This document shows, in pieces, positions 1 to 9,041 of a stretch of 64,000 nt of DNA. How positions within the stretch are numbered: position 1 is the stretch's first letter; every line of letters begins with the position of its first letter. The stretch covers positions 2,644,869 to 2,708,868 of the forward strand of contig LM994670.1 in the NCBI GenBank assembly GCA_000753455.2. The letters run 5' to 3'. The position numbers were made by a program, and so were the translations under genes. This DNA comes from Clostridium jeddahitimonense. GTDB lineage: Bacteria > Bacillota > Clostridia > Clostridiales > Clostridiaceae. Under the pieces are notes generated by a model. It was given only the letters and a program-made list of their open reading frames with translations, did not search any database and was not told the DNA's origin.

Positions 1-69
1 ACAAGTGACAAGTGATTTTAATGAATATATATACTATCCATCAACAACTTTAAGTTAAGTATAAAACAT

Positions 70-123
70 AAAACAGATTATATTTATTTATATACAATCA
101 AAATAAATATAATCTGCTTTTAT
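70..123 (-). terminator. Terminator of the 130-1011 gene
   Basis: A perfect 16-bp inverted repeat (74-89 with 101-116) has an 11-base loop. On the minus strand it is followed by TTTTATGTTTT. The stem is AT-rich, but its position just past the stop codon fits a Rho-independent terminator. Confidence 0.6.
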
Positions 124-129
124 TATAAT

Positions 130-1011
130 TTAATTTTCAATAATAAACTTTACTCTTCCTACCCTTTCTTGCGTTGGTGAATATGTATTCACCGACATTC
201 CATTGTAGCTTATTCCATTTATAATAATTTCTATACCTGTCACATCAATATCATCCTTAGTTAGTTCTCTTATATTATTATCTTTATCAATTAAGAAAGT
301 AGTTGTTTTTTCATCATATGAATACTCATCTTGATTGGATACCGAAATTTCATAATCATCAAATTCCCTCAATGGCTTTTTAGTTTGTATTAAATGAATT
401 GTTTCAAATACTCTGTCACATTCTACCGCACTTTCAATATATTCTTCTGAAAAAATATATTTACTTCTTCTTACGAGATAGTTATTTTCATTTACATCTT
501 TATCATATGAAATATAATACAATACATTTTCCACATACTTTTTACCACACAAGGCAATACGAATTTTCCTAATCTCACCATTATTTAAGTATTCTACATT
601 AAACCAATCTAATTTTAGTATATCTTTTATATCAAACTCCGCTTTAACTCGCTCTAAATCGTCTTTTAAATTTAAACTTTGAATCATAGTTGAACTTATA
701 GGTATTTCCTCACTTTTTTCATATGGTAACTGTCTCATTGTTGGTGATATAGTTATATATATAATAAGTATAAATCCAAATAATGCTGATTTTCTTTTTA
801 TATGCCTATTAACTTCTGCTTTGTATACTATTAAGTGTATTATAAATCCTATTGGGAGTATTATTTTTTTAATTGGTATAACAAAAGCGCCCATCATAAA
901 ATAACCTATTAATTTTAAAAATATGTTTTCTTCTGCTTCATCCTTATTCTTATATAAACCTATTATACAAGTAATGAAATAAATAGATATTAATAGTATA
1001 AAACCTCCCAT
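130..1011 (-). CDS. Uncharacterised membrane protein, 293 aa
   Basis: I do not recognise the family. The first ~95 residues carry about three hydrophobic membrane segments separated by short charged loops. The remaining ~200 residues are polar and probably form a soluble domain. The ATG at 1011 is preferred because AAGGG lies 7 bases upstream; a longer reading from a TTG at 1071 adds 20 polar residues without a clear ribosome binding site. The gene stands alone, divergent from the LTA-synthase gene and followed by its own terminator. It has no recognisable catalytic motif, so no function is proposed. Confidence 0.7.
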   Translation of the reverse strand: MGGFILLISIYFITCIIGLYKNKDEAEENIFLKLIGYFMMGAFVIPIKKIILPIGFIIHLIVYKAEVNRHIKRKSALFGFILIIYITISPTMRQLPYEKSEEIPISSTMIQSLNLKDDLERVKAEFDIKDILKLDWFNVEYLNNGEIRKIRIALCGKKYVENVLYYISYDKDVNENNYLVRRSKYIFSEEYIESAVECDRVFETIHLIQTKKPLREFDDYEISVSNQDEYSYDEKTTTFLIDKDNNIRELTKDDIDVTGIEIIINGISYNGMSVNTYSPTQERVGRVKFIIEN

Positions 1012-1217
1012 AACCTCACCCTTACAAAAATTATATATTTCAATTATATACTTTTTGTAAACTTTATCCAAACTTTATATGAATAACAAATTATAAATTA
1101 TTTTTTTTGTTAATATTATATATAGATTAAATTTACTTAAGAAATAATTCTGATTTTTTAATTTAAATCATTTTTCTTATAACCAAAATTAAGCATAAAT
1201 CATATATTATTTTTTGA

Positions 1218-1245
1218 TTGATTTTTTTTACAATAATTGTATAAT
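1218..1245 (+). promoter_or_regulatory. Promoter of the LTA-synthase-like gene
   Basis: TTGATT (1218-1223) and TATAAT (1240-1245) are separated by 16 bases, a good sigma-A match about 40 bases before the start codon. Confidence 0.55.
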
Positions 1246-1285
1246 AGTTTATAGAATTTCTAATTTTTGTTACGGAGATGTTTAT

Positions 1286-3283
1286 ATGAAAAACTTAGCA
1301 AAAAGGGTATCTTCACACCCAATTTATACTTGTATTTTTACTGCAATATTTATTAATCTAATAATTGAAATTTTAGGCAGAAAAACTTTTTCAGACTTTT
1401 TTAATTATATATTTAAAAGTCCCATAGTGTTTTTTTATAATGCTTTAATAATATTATTTACTTTATCTTTTAGTTTTTTATTTAAAAGACGTAAATTTGT
1501 CCTTTTTATAATTTCAGCTGTTTGGCTTGGGTTTGGTATTACAAACGGAATTATATTGCGTTGTAGGGTCACTCCCTTTACTGCTACTGACTTTAGGTTA
1601 ATAAAAAATGGGCTTGAAATTGCTTCATCATATTTATCCCCATTTTTTATGGTCCTAATAGGTATTGGATTGCTAGCTTTACTTATCTATTTAATTATTT
1701 TATATATTCGTGGACCAAAGCTGAAGTCATCAATTAATTACAAAAAAAACGGACTAGCTATTATAATACTTAGTCTATCCCTATTAATAAGTACTAAAGT
1801 ATTAATTTCCACTAACATTTTAGCTGACTATTTTGGGAATATTGCCTTTGCTTATTTAGACTATGGTTTTCCTTATTGTTTCTCAAATACCTTGCTTAAT
1901 ACAGGTATTAAAAAACCTAGCAATTATTCAAAAGAAACTATAGCTAATATTTTAAATAGCGATATAGCCAAAGAAGATCCTATTTTAATAGCATCTAATG
2001 GCAATAAACTTACTACTAAATCTAATGAAGATTTACCTAATATTATAATGATTCAATTAGAATCATTTTTTGATCCTACATTAGTTAAGGGATTAAGTTT
2101 TTCAGAAGATCCAATTCCATATTTTAGGGAATTAAGCAACAACTATTCCTCTGGATATTTAAATGTTCCTTCTGTAGGTGCTGGAACTGCAAATACTGAA
2201 TTTGAAGTTATATCAGGTATGAGTTTAGATTTTTTTGGACCTGGTGAATATCCTTATAAAACAATTTTAAAAGAAACAACTTGTGAAAGTGTTAATTATA
2301 CCTTAAAGGATAATAATTATAGCACCCACGCTATTCATAATAATACTGGTACATTTTATGATAGAGATTTTGTCTTTTCACAACTTGGATTTGACACCTT
2401 TACTTCTTTAGAATATATGGCTAACACAGATACTACCCCTACTGGTTGGAGTAAAGATTATATTTTAACAGATGAAATATTAAAAGCTTTAAATTCTACT
2501 GATAAAAAAGATTTTATTTATACAATATCAGTTCAAGGTCATGGTCACTATCCAAGTGAAGCCTTGTTAGATAATCCTAGAATTACTGTAAGCGGACTTG
2601 AAAGTGAAGAAGATACTAACTCTTTTACCTACTATGTAAATCAACTTTATGAAATGGATAATTTTATAAAAGACTTAACAGATGTATTATCAAAGCTAGA
2701 TGAAAAAGTTGTTTTAGTAATGTATGGAGATCATCTTCCAACTTTCGATCTTGAAGATGAAGATCTTTTAAATAACTCAATATTTCAAACTGAATATGTA
2801 ATTTGGGATAATTTTAATTTACCTAAAGAAGATAAAACTTTAGAGGCTTTCCAACTTACTTCCTCTTTATTAAATAGAGTAGGCATAGATAATGGTATTT
2901 TAAATAGATATCATAACAATTCTAGTAATTCATTAAATTATATGGTGGATCTTGAGTTGCTTCAATATGACATGCTCTACGGTGAAAAATATATTTATAA
3001 TGGTGAAACACCTTTTATAGCTACTAACCTTAAAATGGGAATAGATACAATCTCTATTACAGATGCTTTTGAGGAAAATAAACAACTTTTTATAAGAGGA
3101 GAAAATTTTACCCCATTCAGTAAAGTATATATAAATGATGAGGAATTTGAAACTATATATATAAGTCCACAGCTTCTTAGAGTAGATGAATTAACTCTAG
3201 AACCTAATTCTACCATAACAGTTCATCAACTCACAAAGGGTGGTACTAGTTTAAGCTATTCAAAAGAATTTATAATTAAATAA
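1286..3283 (+). CDS. LTA synthase family phosphoglycerol transferase, 665 aa
   Basis: Membrane-anchored sulfatase-fold enzyme of the LtaS family, which moves glycerol-phosphate from phosphatidylglycerol onto cell-surface polymers. About five N-terminal membrane segments (residues ~12-175) precede the extracellular domain. That domain shows the metal-site motif NIIMIQLESFFDP, the nucleophile region GAGTANTEFE (Thr), QGHGHYP and YGDHLP. The last ~90 residues look like a beta-rich IPT/TIG-type domain, which ordinary LtaS lacks. The ATG at 1286 is chosen because GGAGATG precedes it; an upstream TTG at 1214 has no ribosome binding site. Monocistronic, with its own promoter and terminator. The exact polymer (LTA or another phosphoglycerol modification) cannot be read from sequence. 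Confidence 0.88.
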   Translation: MKNLAKRVSSHPIYTCIFTAIFINLIIEILGRKTFSDFFNYIFKSPIVFFYNALIILFTLSFSFLFKRRKFVLFIISAVWLGFGITNGIILRCRVTPFTATDFRLIKNGLEIASSYLSPFFMVLIGIGLLALLIYLIILYIRGPKLKSSINYKKNGLAIIILSLSLLISTKVLISTNILADYFGNIAFAYLDYGFPYCFSNTLLNTGIKKPSNYSKETIANILNSDIAKEDPILIASNGNKLTTKSNEDLPNIIMIQLESFFDPTLVKGLSFSEDPIPYFRELSNNYSSGYLNVPSVGAGTANTEFEVISGMSLDFFGPGEYPYKTILKETTCESVNYTLKDNNYSTHAIHNNTGTFYDRDFVFSQLGFDTFTSLEYMANTDTTPTGWSKDYILTDEILKALNSTDKKDFIYTISVQGHGHYPSEALLDNPRITVSGLESEEDTNSFTYYVNQLYEMDNFIKDLTDVLSKLDEKVVLVMYGDHLPTFDLEDEDLLNNSIFQTEYVIWDNFNLPKEDKTLEAFQLTSSLLNRVGIDNGILNRYHNNSSNSLNYMVDLELLQYDMLYGEKYIYNGETPFIATNLKMGIDTISITDAFEENKQLFIRGENFTPFSKVYINDEEFETIYISPQLLRVDELTLEPNSTITVHQLTKGGTSLSYSKEFIIK

Positions 3284-3289
3284 ATATAT

Positions 3290-3334
3290 AAAAAACACAT
3301 GTGAAGCTTATATCTGAAATCACATGTGTTTTTT
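3290..3334 (+). terminator. Terminator of the LTA-synthase-like gene
   Basis: Stem AAAACACATGTGA / TCACATGTGTTTT closes a 15-base loop and ends in six Ts, starting a few bases after the stop codon. Confidence 0.85.
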
Positions 3335-3614
3335 GCTACACCCGTATTTGTTATTTTATAAACAATATTTATACTTTGTAAATATTTTAAAGCACAAAGA
3401 AAGACATAAAAATATCAATGTATTTTTATGCCCTCTTCTTTTAGGGGATATTAACTCAATTATAATATACTATTTTAAAGTTATATTATAATAAATCAAT
3501 ATTTATTTGTTAAATTATTAGCTAAGTAAATTTTAACACAATGTTTTAATTTTAACAATTGTTTTTTTCAAAATTTCTGTTAATTCTATGTTAAAATGCT
3601 ATTTTGCATAAAAT
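3335..3614. other. Intergenic region with one AT-rich hairpin
   Basis: No plausible gene lies here, between two convergent transcription units. The only structure seen is a 10-bp AT inverted repeat CATAAAAATA / TATTTTTATG (3405-3430) with a 6-base loop; its role is unknown. Confidence 0.5.
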
Positions 3615-3645
3615 AAAAAGAGTTGTCTAATAGACAGCTCTTTTT
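3615..3645 (-). terminator. Terminator of the infC-rpmI-rplT operon
   Basis: The inverted repeat AAAAAGAGTTGTCTA / TAGACAGCTCTTTTT sits just past the rplT stop codon. On the minus strand it is followed by TTTTTATTTTA. Confidence 0.85.
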
Positions 3646-3652
3646 ATGTATC

Positions 3653-4012
3653 TTATGCGTTTATAGCATTCTTAGCTATAACTACTAAATCAGCAAAAGC
3701 TTTTGCATCGTTAATAGCGATTTCAGATAACATCTTTCTGTTCATATCAATTCCAGCAACGTTTAATCCGTTCATGAATCTTGAATAAGACATTCCGTTC
3801 ATTCTAGCAGCTGCATTGATTCTTACGATCCAAAGTCTTCTGTAATCTCTCTTCTTTAATCTTCTTCCAACGTAAGCATTTCTTAACGCTCTGATTACTG
3901 ATTCGTTAGCAGTTTTGAATAATCTGCTTTTTCCACCGTAGTAACCTTTAGCAAGCTTTAATACTTTTTTATGATTTTTACGCGAATTAACCGCTCTTTT
4001 AACTCTAGCCAT
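3653..4012 (-). CDS. rplT: Ribosomal protein L20
   Basis: Large-subunit protein L20, 119 aa, the normal length. It binds 23S rRNA early in 50S assembly. The sequence is strongly basic and begins [21 protein letters not shown], the standard L20 start with a long basic N-terminal helix. In Firmicutes L20 also represses its own operon by binding the mRNA leader; the leader at 4769-4940 fits that role. It is the last gene of infC-rpmI-rplT, 26 bases after rpmI. Confidence 0.98.
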   Translation of the reverse strand: MARVKRAVNSRKNHKKVLKLAKGYYGGKSRLFKTANESVIRALRNAYVGRRLKKRDYRRLWIVRINAAARMNGMSYSRFMNGLNVAGIDMNRKMLSEIAINDAKAFADLVVIAKNAINA

Positions 4013-4038
4013 TGTTTAAATCCTCCTAAACCTCTATC

Positions 4039-4236
4039 TTATAGGTATGGTAATAATTTCTTCATTGCTTTTTCTTGTGTAGTTGAAACGTAAGAAGCTT
4101 TTCTTAAGTTTCTCTTTCTCTTTGAGCTCTTCTTAGTTAAGATATGGCTCTTGAAAGCCTTAGCTCTTTTTAATTTTCCTGTTCCAGTCTTTTTGAATCT
4201 CTTTGCTGCACCTTTGTGCGTTTTCATTTTTGGCAT
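4039..4236 (-). CDS. rpmI: Ribosomal protein L35
   Basis: Large-subunit protein L35, 65 aa, the expected length. It is highly basic and begins [20 protein letters not shown], the family signature. It is the middle gene of the infC operon, 19 bases after infC, with AGGAGA as ribosome binding site. It is constitutively needed for 50S assembly, and expression should follow the L20-controlled leader. Confidence 0.98.
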   Translation of the reverse strand: MPKMKTHKGAAKRFKKTGTGKLKRAKAFKSHILTKKSSKRKRNLRKASYVSTTQEKAMKKLLPYL

Positions 4237-4255
4237 AACAAATTCTCCTCTCAGT

Positions 4256-4768
4256 CTATGCTTTTTTTGGGGCTAAAACCATAGTCATATTTCTACCTTC
4301 ATGTTTAGCACCTTTTTCAACAATGCAAACATCTTCTAGCATTGAAACAAACTTATCTAGGATGTTTTTTCCTAAATGACCAAGTGTTGCTTCTCTACCT
4401 TTAAATCTGATAGTAACCTTAACTTTGTCCCCATCTAATAAGAACTTTCTAGCATTTCTAGCTTTTATTGCAATGTCATTTTCCTCAATTGTAAGACTAC
4501 ATCTTATTTCTTTCAGAGCAGTAACCTTTTGCTTTTTCTTAGCTTCTTTTTCTTTTTTAGATTGCTCGTAGATATACTTCCCTAAATCCATGATTTTGCA
4601 AACTGGTGGGACAGCAGTTGGAGAGATCATTACTAAATCTAATTCCTTCTCATCTGCAATTCTTTGAGCTTCTTGAGTAGAGATAACTCCTAATTGACTA
4701 CCATCAGCATCAATTACTCTAACTTCTCTCTCTCTTATTTTTTCGTTACAAGTATAATTTTTACTTAT
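4256..4768 (-). CDS. infC: Translation initiation factor IF-3, apparent AUA start
   Basis: IF-3 binds the 30S subunit, keeps it apart from 50S and proofreads the start codon. The protein (170 aa) has the N-terminal domain ([14 protein letters not shown]), a lysine-rich linker and the C-terminal domain ([14 protein letters not shown]). The start is called at an ATA codon at 4768. It lies 8 bases after a perfect GGAGG, gives [16 protein letters not shown], and aligns with known IF-3 starts. The reading frame stays open to 4849 but upstream residues do not look like IF-3. The only ATG near the ribosome binding site is out of frame and meets a stop at once. Rare start codons on infC are a known autoregulatory device (AUU in E. 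coli). Confidence 0.93.
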   Translation of the reverse strand: MSKNYTCNEKIREREVRVIDADGSQLGVISTQEAQRIADEKELDLVMISPTAVPPVCKIMDLGKYIYEQSKKEKEAKKKQKVTALKEIRCSLTIEENDIAIKARNARKFLLDGDKVKVTIRFKGREATLGHLGKNILDKFVSMLEDVCIVEKGAKHEGRNMTMVLAPKKA

Positions 4769-4940
4769 ATCATTCACCTCCAATAAGTTTCGATGAAAAA
4801 ACACATATAATAAAAGGACGGCATAATGCCGTCCTCTATTATCTATCACAGTCTAGATATACAAATCTAGATATAATTCAAATAATCTAACCCTACTAAG
4901 CATTGCCGTAAGGTGAGAAACGGCGGTTTCTTCTTTACAC
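4769..4940 (-). promoter_or_regulatory. infC operon leader (L20-leader type attenuator)
   Basis: A ~170-base untranslated leader runs from the promoter at 4946-4974 to infC. It holds a structured upstream part around 4900-4925 (ACCGCCG and TTACGGC segments able to pair) and ends with an intrinsic terminator at 4815-4834. The position matches the L20-responsive leaders of Firmicute infC operons. That assignment rests on synteny and layout, not on a covariance-model search. Confidence 0.7.
4808..4834 (-). terminator. Terminator inside the infC leader
   Basis: Near-perfect stem GGACGGCAT / ATGCCGTCC with a one-base centre. On the minus strand it is followed by TTTTATTATA, 40-odd bases before the IF-3 start. 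It should stop transcription when L20 is in excess. Confidence 0.8.
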
Positions 4941-4945
4941 AAGTT

Positions 4946-4974
4946 ATTTTATCAGCTATCACTTATATTGTCAA
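4946..4974 (-). promoter_or_regulatory. Promoter of infC-rpmI-rplT
   Basis: TTGACA and TAAAAT are separated by exactly 17 bases, one of the best sigma-A matches in the window. Confidence 0.85.
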
Positions 4975-5117
4975 CAATTAATTTAATCTATTTTTTAACT
5001 TTAATTGCTAAAAAATAAGTAATACCACTTTTCATTTTTCTATATCATTATAATTTATTAAAAGCTATATGTAAAATGTAATTTATAACATAAAATAGTA
5101 TATTTTCATTTCTAAAT

Positions 5118-5642
5118 CTAATTCGTTGCCTTTCTCCTTATGCTCATTCCTTTTATTGTTTTCATACTATCTAGAACTAATGCTACAACAAATAAATACC
5201 AAAAACTATTCCAATATTGTTTTACACTTAAATAGAAAGTGTCAATTAAATATTCTTGAATATATTTCACACCTATAAGTGATAATATAGTCCATATCAA
5301 CGAAAAAGATAAGCATATTATACCTTTATAATTATACTTTAAATCTGAGTAATCCCAGTAATCCTTTTTAAAATATATTCTCATTATAAGGCCTGTAATC
5401 AGTTCTACAAATGTAGGTATTATTAAACAGAAAGTAATTAAAGTATAATTATCTATATTATCTACTTTAGAACATAAAACTAAAACAGACATGGCTATAG
5501 CATACATGGGTTTAAGTGGTCCATATAAAAAACCTTCCTTTTGCATGTGACCTGTTTTAAAATAACTAAAACAATTTTCTAATATCCAGCCAATAAATCC
5601 ATAAATAAAAAAATTAAAAGTAAAATATAATAATAAATCCAT
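5118..5642 (-). CDS. Putative ABC-transporter permease-like membrane protein (CmpB/PF06541 type)
   Basis: A 174-aa protein with about five membrane segments. The N-terminal signature (FFIYGFIGWILENCF, then EGFLYGPLKPMYA) is typical of the small clostridial membrane family annotated as putative ABC transporter permease. Members seldom sit next to an ATPase gene, and none is present here, so a transport role is unproven. It has its own ribosome binding site (AGGAGG) and lies alone between the infC operon and nrdG. Confidence 0.7.
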   Translation of the reverse strand: MDLLLYFTFNFFIYGFIGWILENCFSYFKTGHMQKEGFLYGPLKPMYAIAMSVLVLCSKVDNIDNYTLITFCLIIPTFVELITGLIMRIYFKKDYWDYSDLKYNYKGIICLSFSLIWTILSLIGVKYIQEYLIDTFYLSVKQYWNSFWYLFVVALVLDSMKTIKGMSIRRKATN

Positions 5643-5856
5643 AACTTCCTCCTAGCCAAACTATTATTTAAGCACTAATTACTATCTCTTTATAGGTTTT
5701 ACCTTTAATTAACATAGTAACATTTAATATTTCATCTAGTATTATTTGGAATATTTATAGATTTATACTAAAAATGATAAATTTCTTTAAATTTCTTTCT
5801 CTAAAACTCTACCATGTATATTTATACACATATGTAAAATCTATGAAATTAGCATT

Positions 5857-6354
5857 CTAAATCTCACTTACTACTTTTCCTTGTTCTAGCGATTTAGCTA
5901 CATTTATAACTCTTTGATTTTCTGATCCTCTATACTTTAGATTAAGATTTCTTAAATCTACTACAAATCTTCCATCTACAAGCACATCAACACACTCTAA
6001 TATTTCTCTTTTCTTTTCATCTTCAATTATATTTTCATATGTAAATCCGGACCAAAGCCAAATGCTCTTTCTTGTCTCACCTTTAATTCTTTTTAATAAT
6101 TCAACTAAAGATCTATCCATAGTCTGTTCCATAGGTTCTCCACCTAAAATACTTACGCCCATAACATTAGGGCTTTTAACGTAAGATAAAAACTTTTCTT
6201 CCGTTTCCTTATCCCACTTCTTCCCATAATTAAAATCTTGTTGATCCTTGTTAAAACACTCAGGACAGTTATTAGTACATCCACTCACAAAAAGAGTTGT
6301 ACGAACTCCTGGCCCATTTGTTACATCATACGCTCTAATTTGAGAATAATTCAC
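5857..6354 (-). CDS. nrdG: Anaerobic ribonucleotide reductase activase
   Basis: Radical-SAM enzyme that installs the glycyl radical on NrdD. The [4Fe-4S] motif is GCTNNCPECF (C-x3-C-x2-C), and GGEPM follows as the SAM-binding glycine motif. The start is set at a GTG at 6354 (MNYSQIRAYDV), with GGAG 8 bases upstream. The ATG and GTG codons 2-3 triplets earlier overlap or crowd the ribosome binding site. It follows nrdD on the same strand with a hairpin in the 88-base gap, so its level may be set below that of nrdD. Confidence 0.93.
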   Translation of the reverse strand: MNYSQIRAYDVTNGPGVRTTLFVSGCTNNCPECFNKDQQDFNYGKKWDKETEEKFLSYVKSPNVMGVSILGGEPMEQTMDRSLVELLKRIKGETRKSIWLWSGFTYENIIEDEKKREILECVDVLVDGRFVVDLRNLNLKYRGSENQRVINVAKSLEQGKVVSEI

Positions 6355-6380
6355 ATACATCACTCCATAAAAAATTATTT

Positions 6381-6405
6381 AAAAGCCAGCTTACGCTGGC
6401 TTTTT
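6381..6405 (-). terminator. Hairpin between nrdD and nrdG
   Basis: Stem AAAAGCCAGC / GCTGGCTTTT with a 4-5 base loop TTAC. On the minus strand it is followed by TTTTAAATAATTTTTT. It looks like a partial terminator that would lower nrdG relative to nrdD; it could also protect the nrdD 3' end. Confidence 0.7.
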
Positions 6406-6442
6406 CATTAATTCTCAACTCTTCACTTTAAAATTTTAACTA

Positions 6443-8566
6443 CTATAAGTGAAGAACTCTATCTCCAATTTCCGCTGTTCTTCCCTTGTTCCAGAAATTA
6501 GTACCTATATATCCACAAGTTCTTCTCATAACTTGCATCTTATCTTCATCTTTATTTCCACATGATGGGCAGTACCAAGTTAATGATTCTTTATCTAACT
6601 GAATTTCTCCTGTATATCCACATTCATAGCATACATCTGGCTTAGTATTTATTTCAGCATATTGAATGTTATGATATATAAAGTTAATAACAGCTTCTAC
6701 AGCTTCTAAGTTTTTACTCATATCAGGTACTTCAACATATGAAATACATCCACCATTACTAATTGAATGGAATTGAGATTCAAATTTTAATTTACTAAAC
6801 GCATCAATATTTTCACATACATGAACATGGTATGAATTAGTATAATATAATTTATCAGTTACATTAGGTATTTCTCCATATCTTGCTCTATCTAGTTTGC
6901 AGAATCTATAAATTAAACTTTCTGCTGGAGTTCCATATAGACCAAAACCTAATCCTGTTTCTTTCTTCCATTCATCACATTTATCCTTCATATGATTCAT
7001 AACTTCAAGGGCAAACTTCTCTCCTTCTTCTGAAGTATGGGAAACTCCAAGCATCGCTTGAACCATTTCATGAATACCAACATAACCAAGACTTAATGTT
7101 GAATATCCATCTTTAAGAAGCTTATCTATCTTTTCCCCTTTCTCAAGTCTTCCGATAGCTCCATGTTGCCAATGTATTGGTGATGTATCTGATAAAGTTC
7201 CAAGAAGCATGTTATGTCTAATCATTAGAGCTTCTTTACACATCTCTAATCTTTGATCTAACATTTCCCAGAATAGTTCCATGTCTCTTTCAGCTATGAT
7301 GGCAATTTGTGGAAGATTCAAAGATATAACTCCTTGATTAAATCTACCATACCACTTATAATCTCCATTTCCATCTTTCCATGGACTTAAATGTGATCTA
7401 CATCCCATTGGTGGGAAAGTATTTCCTTCATAATTCATTCTCATTATCTTTGCAGATTGGTAATCTGGAACTAATCTCTTAGCAGTACATTCTGCTGCAA
7501 GCTTAGTTATGTAATCATATTTTCCACCTTCAAGACAGTTATGCTCATCTAAAAGATAAACTAATTTAGGGAATGCTTCTCCAATTACTTGACCTCTATA
7601 ATTCTTCATTCCTTCTAATCTTTGTTTTATCATTTCTTCACAGATTAAAGCCATTTCCTCTTCATATGGATGACCTACTTCGACTTCTAAGTAAATAGTA
7701 GAAAAAGGCGCCTGTCCATTTGTAGTTTGAAGTGTACTAAGTTGGTATCTTATCGTTTGAACACCATCTCTTAAATCCTTCATTTTCATATCCTTAGCAA
7801 GCGATTTTGCTAATTCTTCATTTTCGTATTTATCTAAATAAAATTTATATGCCTTCTCTTCTGTAACCTTTAAGTACTTAGCTAAATGTTTTATAGTGAT
7901 ACTTTGTCCACCATATTGGTTAGATGAAACTTGAGCTATAATTTGTGTAGCTACTGTACAAGCTGTTCCAAAAGACTTTGGAGTTTCAACTAACTTTTCA
8001 TTTATAACTGTACCATTTTCAAACATATCTTCTAAGTTAACTAAACAACAATTAAATATAGGAGATAATGTATAGTCCATATCATGCCAGTGAATTGCAC
8101 CTTCATCATGAGCTTGAACTAGATGAGCTGGTATAAGCTTTCTTCTTGAAATATCCTTAGATACTTCTCCTGCTATTAAATCTCTTTGAGTAGCTGCTAC
8201 TACTGGATTCTTGTTTGAATTTTCCTTCATAACATCTTCATTATTTCTATCTAAAAGATTTAATATGCTTTCATCTGTAGTATTGGTATTTCTCTTAAAC
8301 TCTTGAACCGCTCTATATCCTTCATATGCTTTAGCAGTTACTCCTTGCCCATAATGCACTAATCTATCATAAACATAGGTTTCTATCTTATATATAGTCG
8401 CCATTTCCTTATCTTTATTAAAGTGCTTTTCTGCATCATTTGCTATAAGCCTCGCTATGTCTGGCATAACAATACCGCTACCATTTCTCATAGACTTCAT
8501 TATAGCTTCACGTATCTTCGATTTATCAAATTCAACGATGCTGCCATCTCTTTTCATTACATCCAT
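6443..8566 (-). CDS. nrdD: Anaerobic (class III) ribonucleoside-triphosphate reductase
   Basis: Makes dNTPs from NTPs without oxygen, using a glycyl radical. The N-terminal ~90 residues form an ATP-cone (MKRDGSIVEFDKSKIREAI), the allosteric activity site. The C-terminus holds the zinc-binding pairs CYECG and CPSCG and then the radical loop RTCGYIGTNFWNKGR, whose Gly carries the radical. Length (707 aa) is normal. It is transcribed with nrdG, and tandem NrdR boxes lie ~180-220 bases upstream of the start. Confidence 0.97.
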   Translation of the reverse strand: MDVMKRDGSIVEFDKSKIREAIMKSMRNGSGIVMPDIARLIANDAEKHFNKDKEMATIYKIETYVYDRLVHYGQGVTAKAYEGYRAVQEFKRNTNTTDESILNLLDRNNEDVMKENSNKNPVVAATQRDLIAGEVSKDISRRKLIPAHLVQAHDEGAIHWHDMDYTLSPIFNCCLVNLEDMFENGTVINEKLVETPKSFGTACTVATQIIAQVSSNQYGGQSITIKHLAKYLKVTEEKAYKFYLDKYENEELAKSLAKDMKMKDLRDGVQTIRYQLSTLQTTNGQAPFSTIYLEVEVGHPYEEEMALICEEMIKQRLEGMKNYRGQVIGEAFPKLVYLLDEHNCLEGGKYDYITKLAAECTAKRLVPDYQSAKIMRMNYEGNTFPPMGCRSHLSPWKDGNGDYKWYGRFNQGVISLNLPQIAIIAERDMELFWEMLDQRLEMCKEALMIRHNMLLGTLSDTSPIHWQHGAIGRLEKGEKIDKLLKDGYSTLSLGYVGIHEMVQAMLGVSHTSEEGEKFALEVMNHMKDKCDEWKKETGLGFGLYGTPAESLIYRFCKLDRARYGEIPNVTDKLYYTNSYHVHVCENIDAFSKLKFESQFHSISNGGCISYVEVPDMSKNLEAVEAVINFIYHNIQYAEINTKPDVCYECGYTGEIQLDKESLTWYCPSCGNKDEDKMQVMRRTCGYIGTNFWNKGRTAEIGDRVLHL

Positions 8567-8741
8567 GCTTTGTGTATCCCCCTAAACCCATTTTCTTTTC
8601 TTAATAATCGTAAATAACTATTTAATAATCACTTAAAATATTATACTCCAACAACTAAAATTCTGCATATTTGTTCAAGTCCAATTTTAACGAATTTTCT
8701 TTAAAAAATCTCTGCTTTTCTATCTAAAGCCTTTGTTTTAT

Positions 8742-8788
8742 ACACTATATATATGTTTTTTATTTAGCATATATACAATATATAGACA
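8742..8788. promoter_or_regulatory. Tandem NrdR boxes upstream of nrdDG
   Basis: Two 16-base sites, ACACTATATATATGTT (8742-8757) and ATACAATATATAGACA (8773-8788), each match the NrdR consensus acaCwAtATaTwGtgt at 13 of 16 positions. Their starts are exactly 31 bases apart, the spacing known for cooperative NrdR binding on one helix face. The nrdR gene itself is not in the window. Apart from these boxes and the 8971-8997 terminator, I see nothing in 8567-9041. Confidence 0.72.
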
Positions 8789-8970
8789 AACCCTCTATTT
8801 TCCTCACTTTACATAGTTTATTCAATGTAATAGATATTTCCGACATAAAACATCCAATTTTGTCAAGTATTTTCCTTACTATTTCCCATCTTTTTTACGA
8901 CAAAACTAAGTTGTTATAGTTTTTCATTTTATCTTATTTAAAATTCAATATTTTTACATAATAATAAATA

Positions 8971-8997
8971 AAGTGGATAATTTAAATCTATCCACTT
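8971..8997 (-). terminator. Terminator of the ABC exporter operon
   Basis: Stem AAGTGGATA / TATCCACTT with a 9-base loop. On the minus strand it is followed by TATTTATTATT, about 45 bases after the stop of the second exporter gene. Confidence 0.65.
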
Positions 8998-9041
8998 CTT
9001 TAATAAATTTTAATTATTAATAACTCTCTTTTACAGTTATA

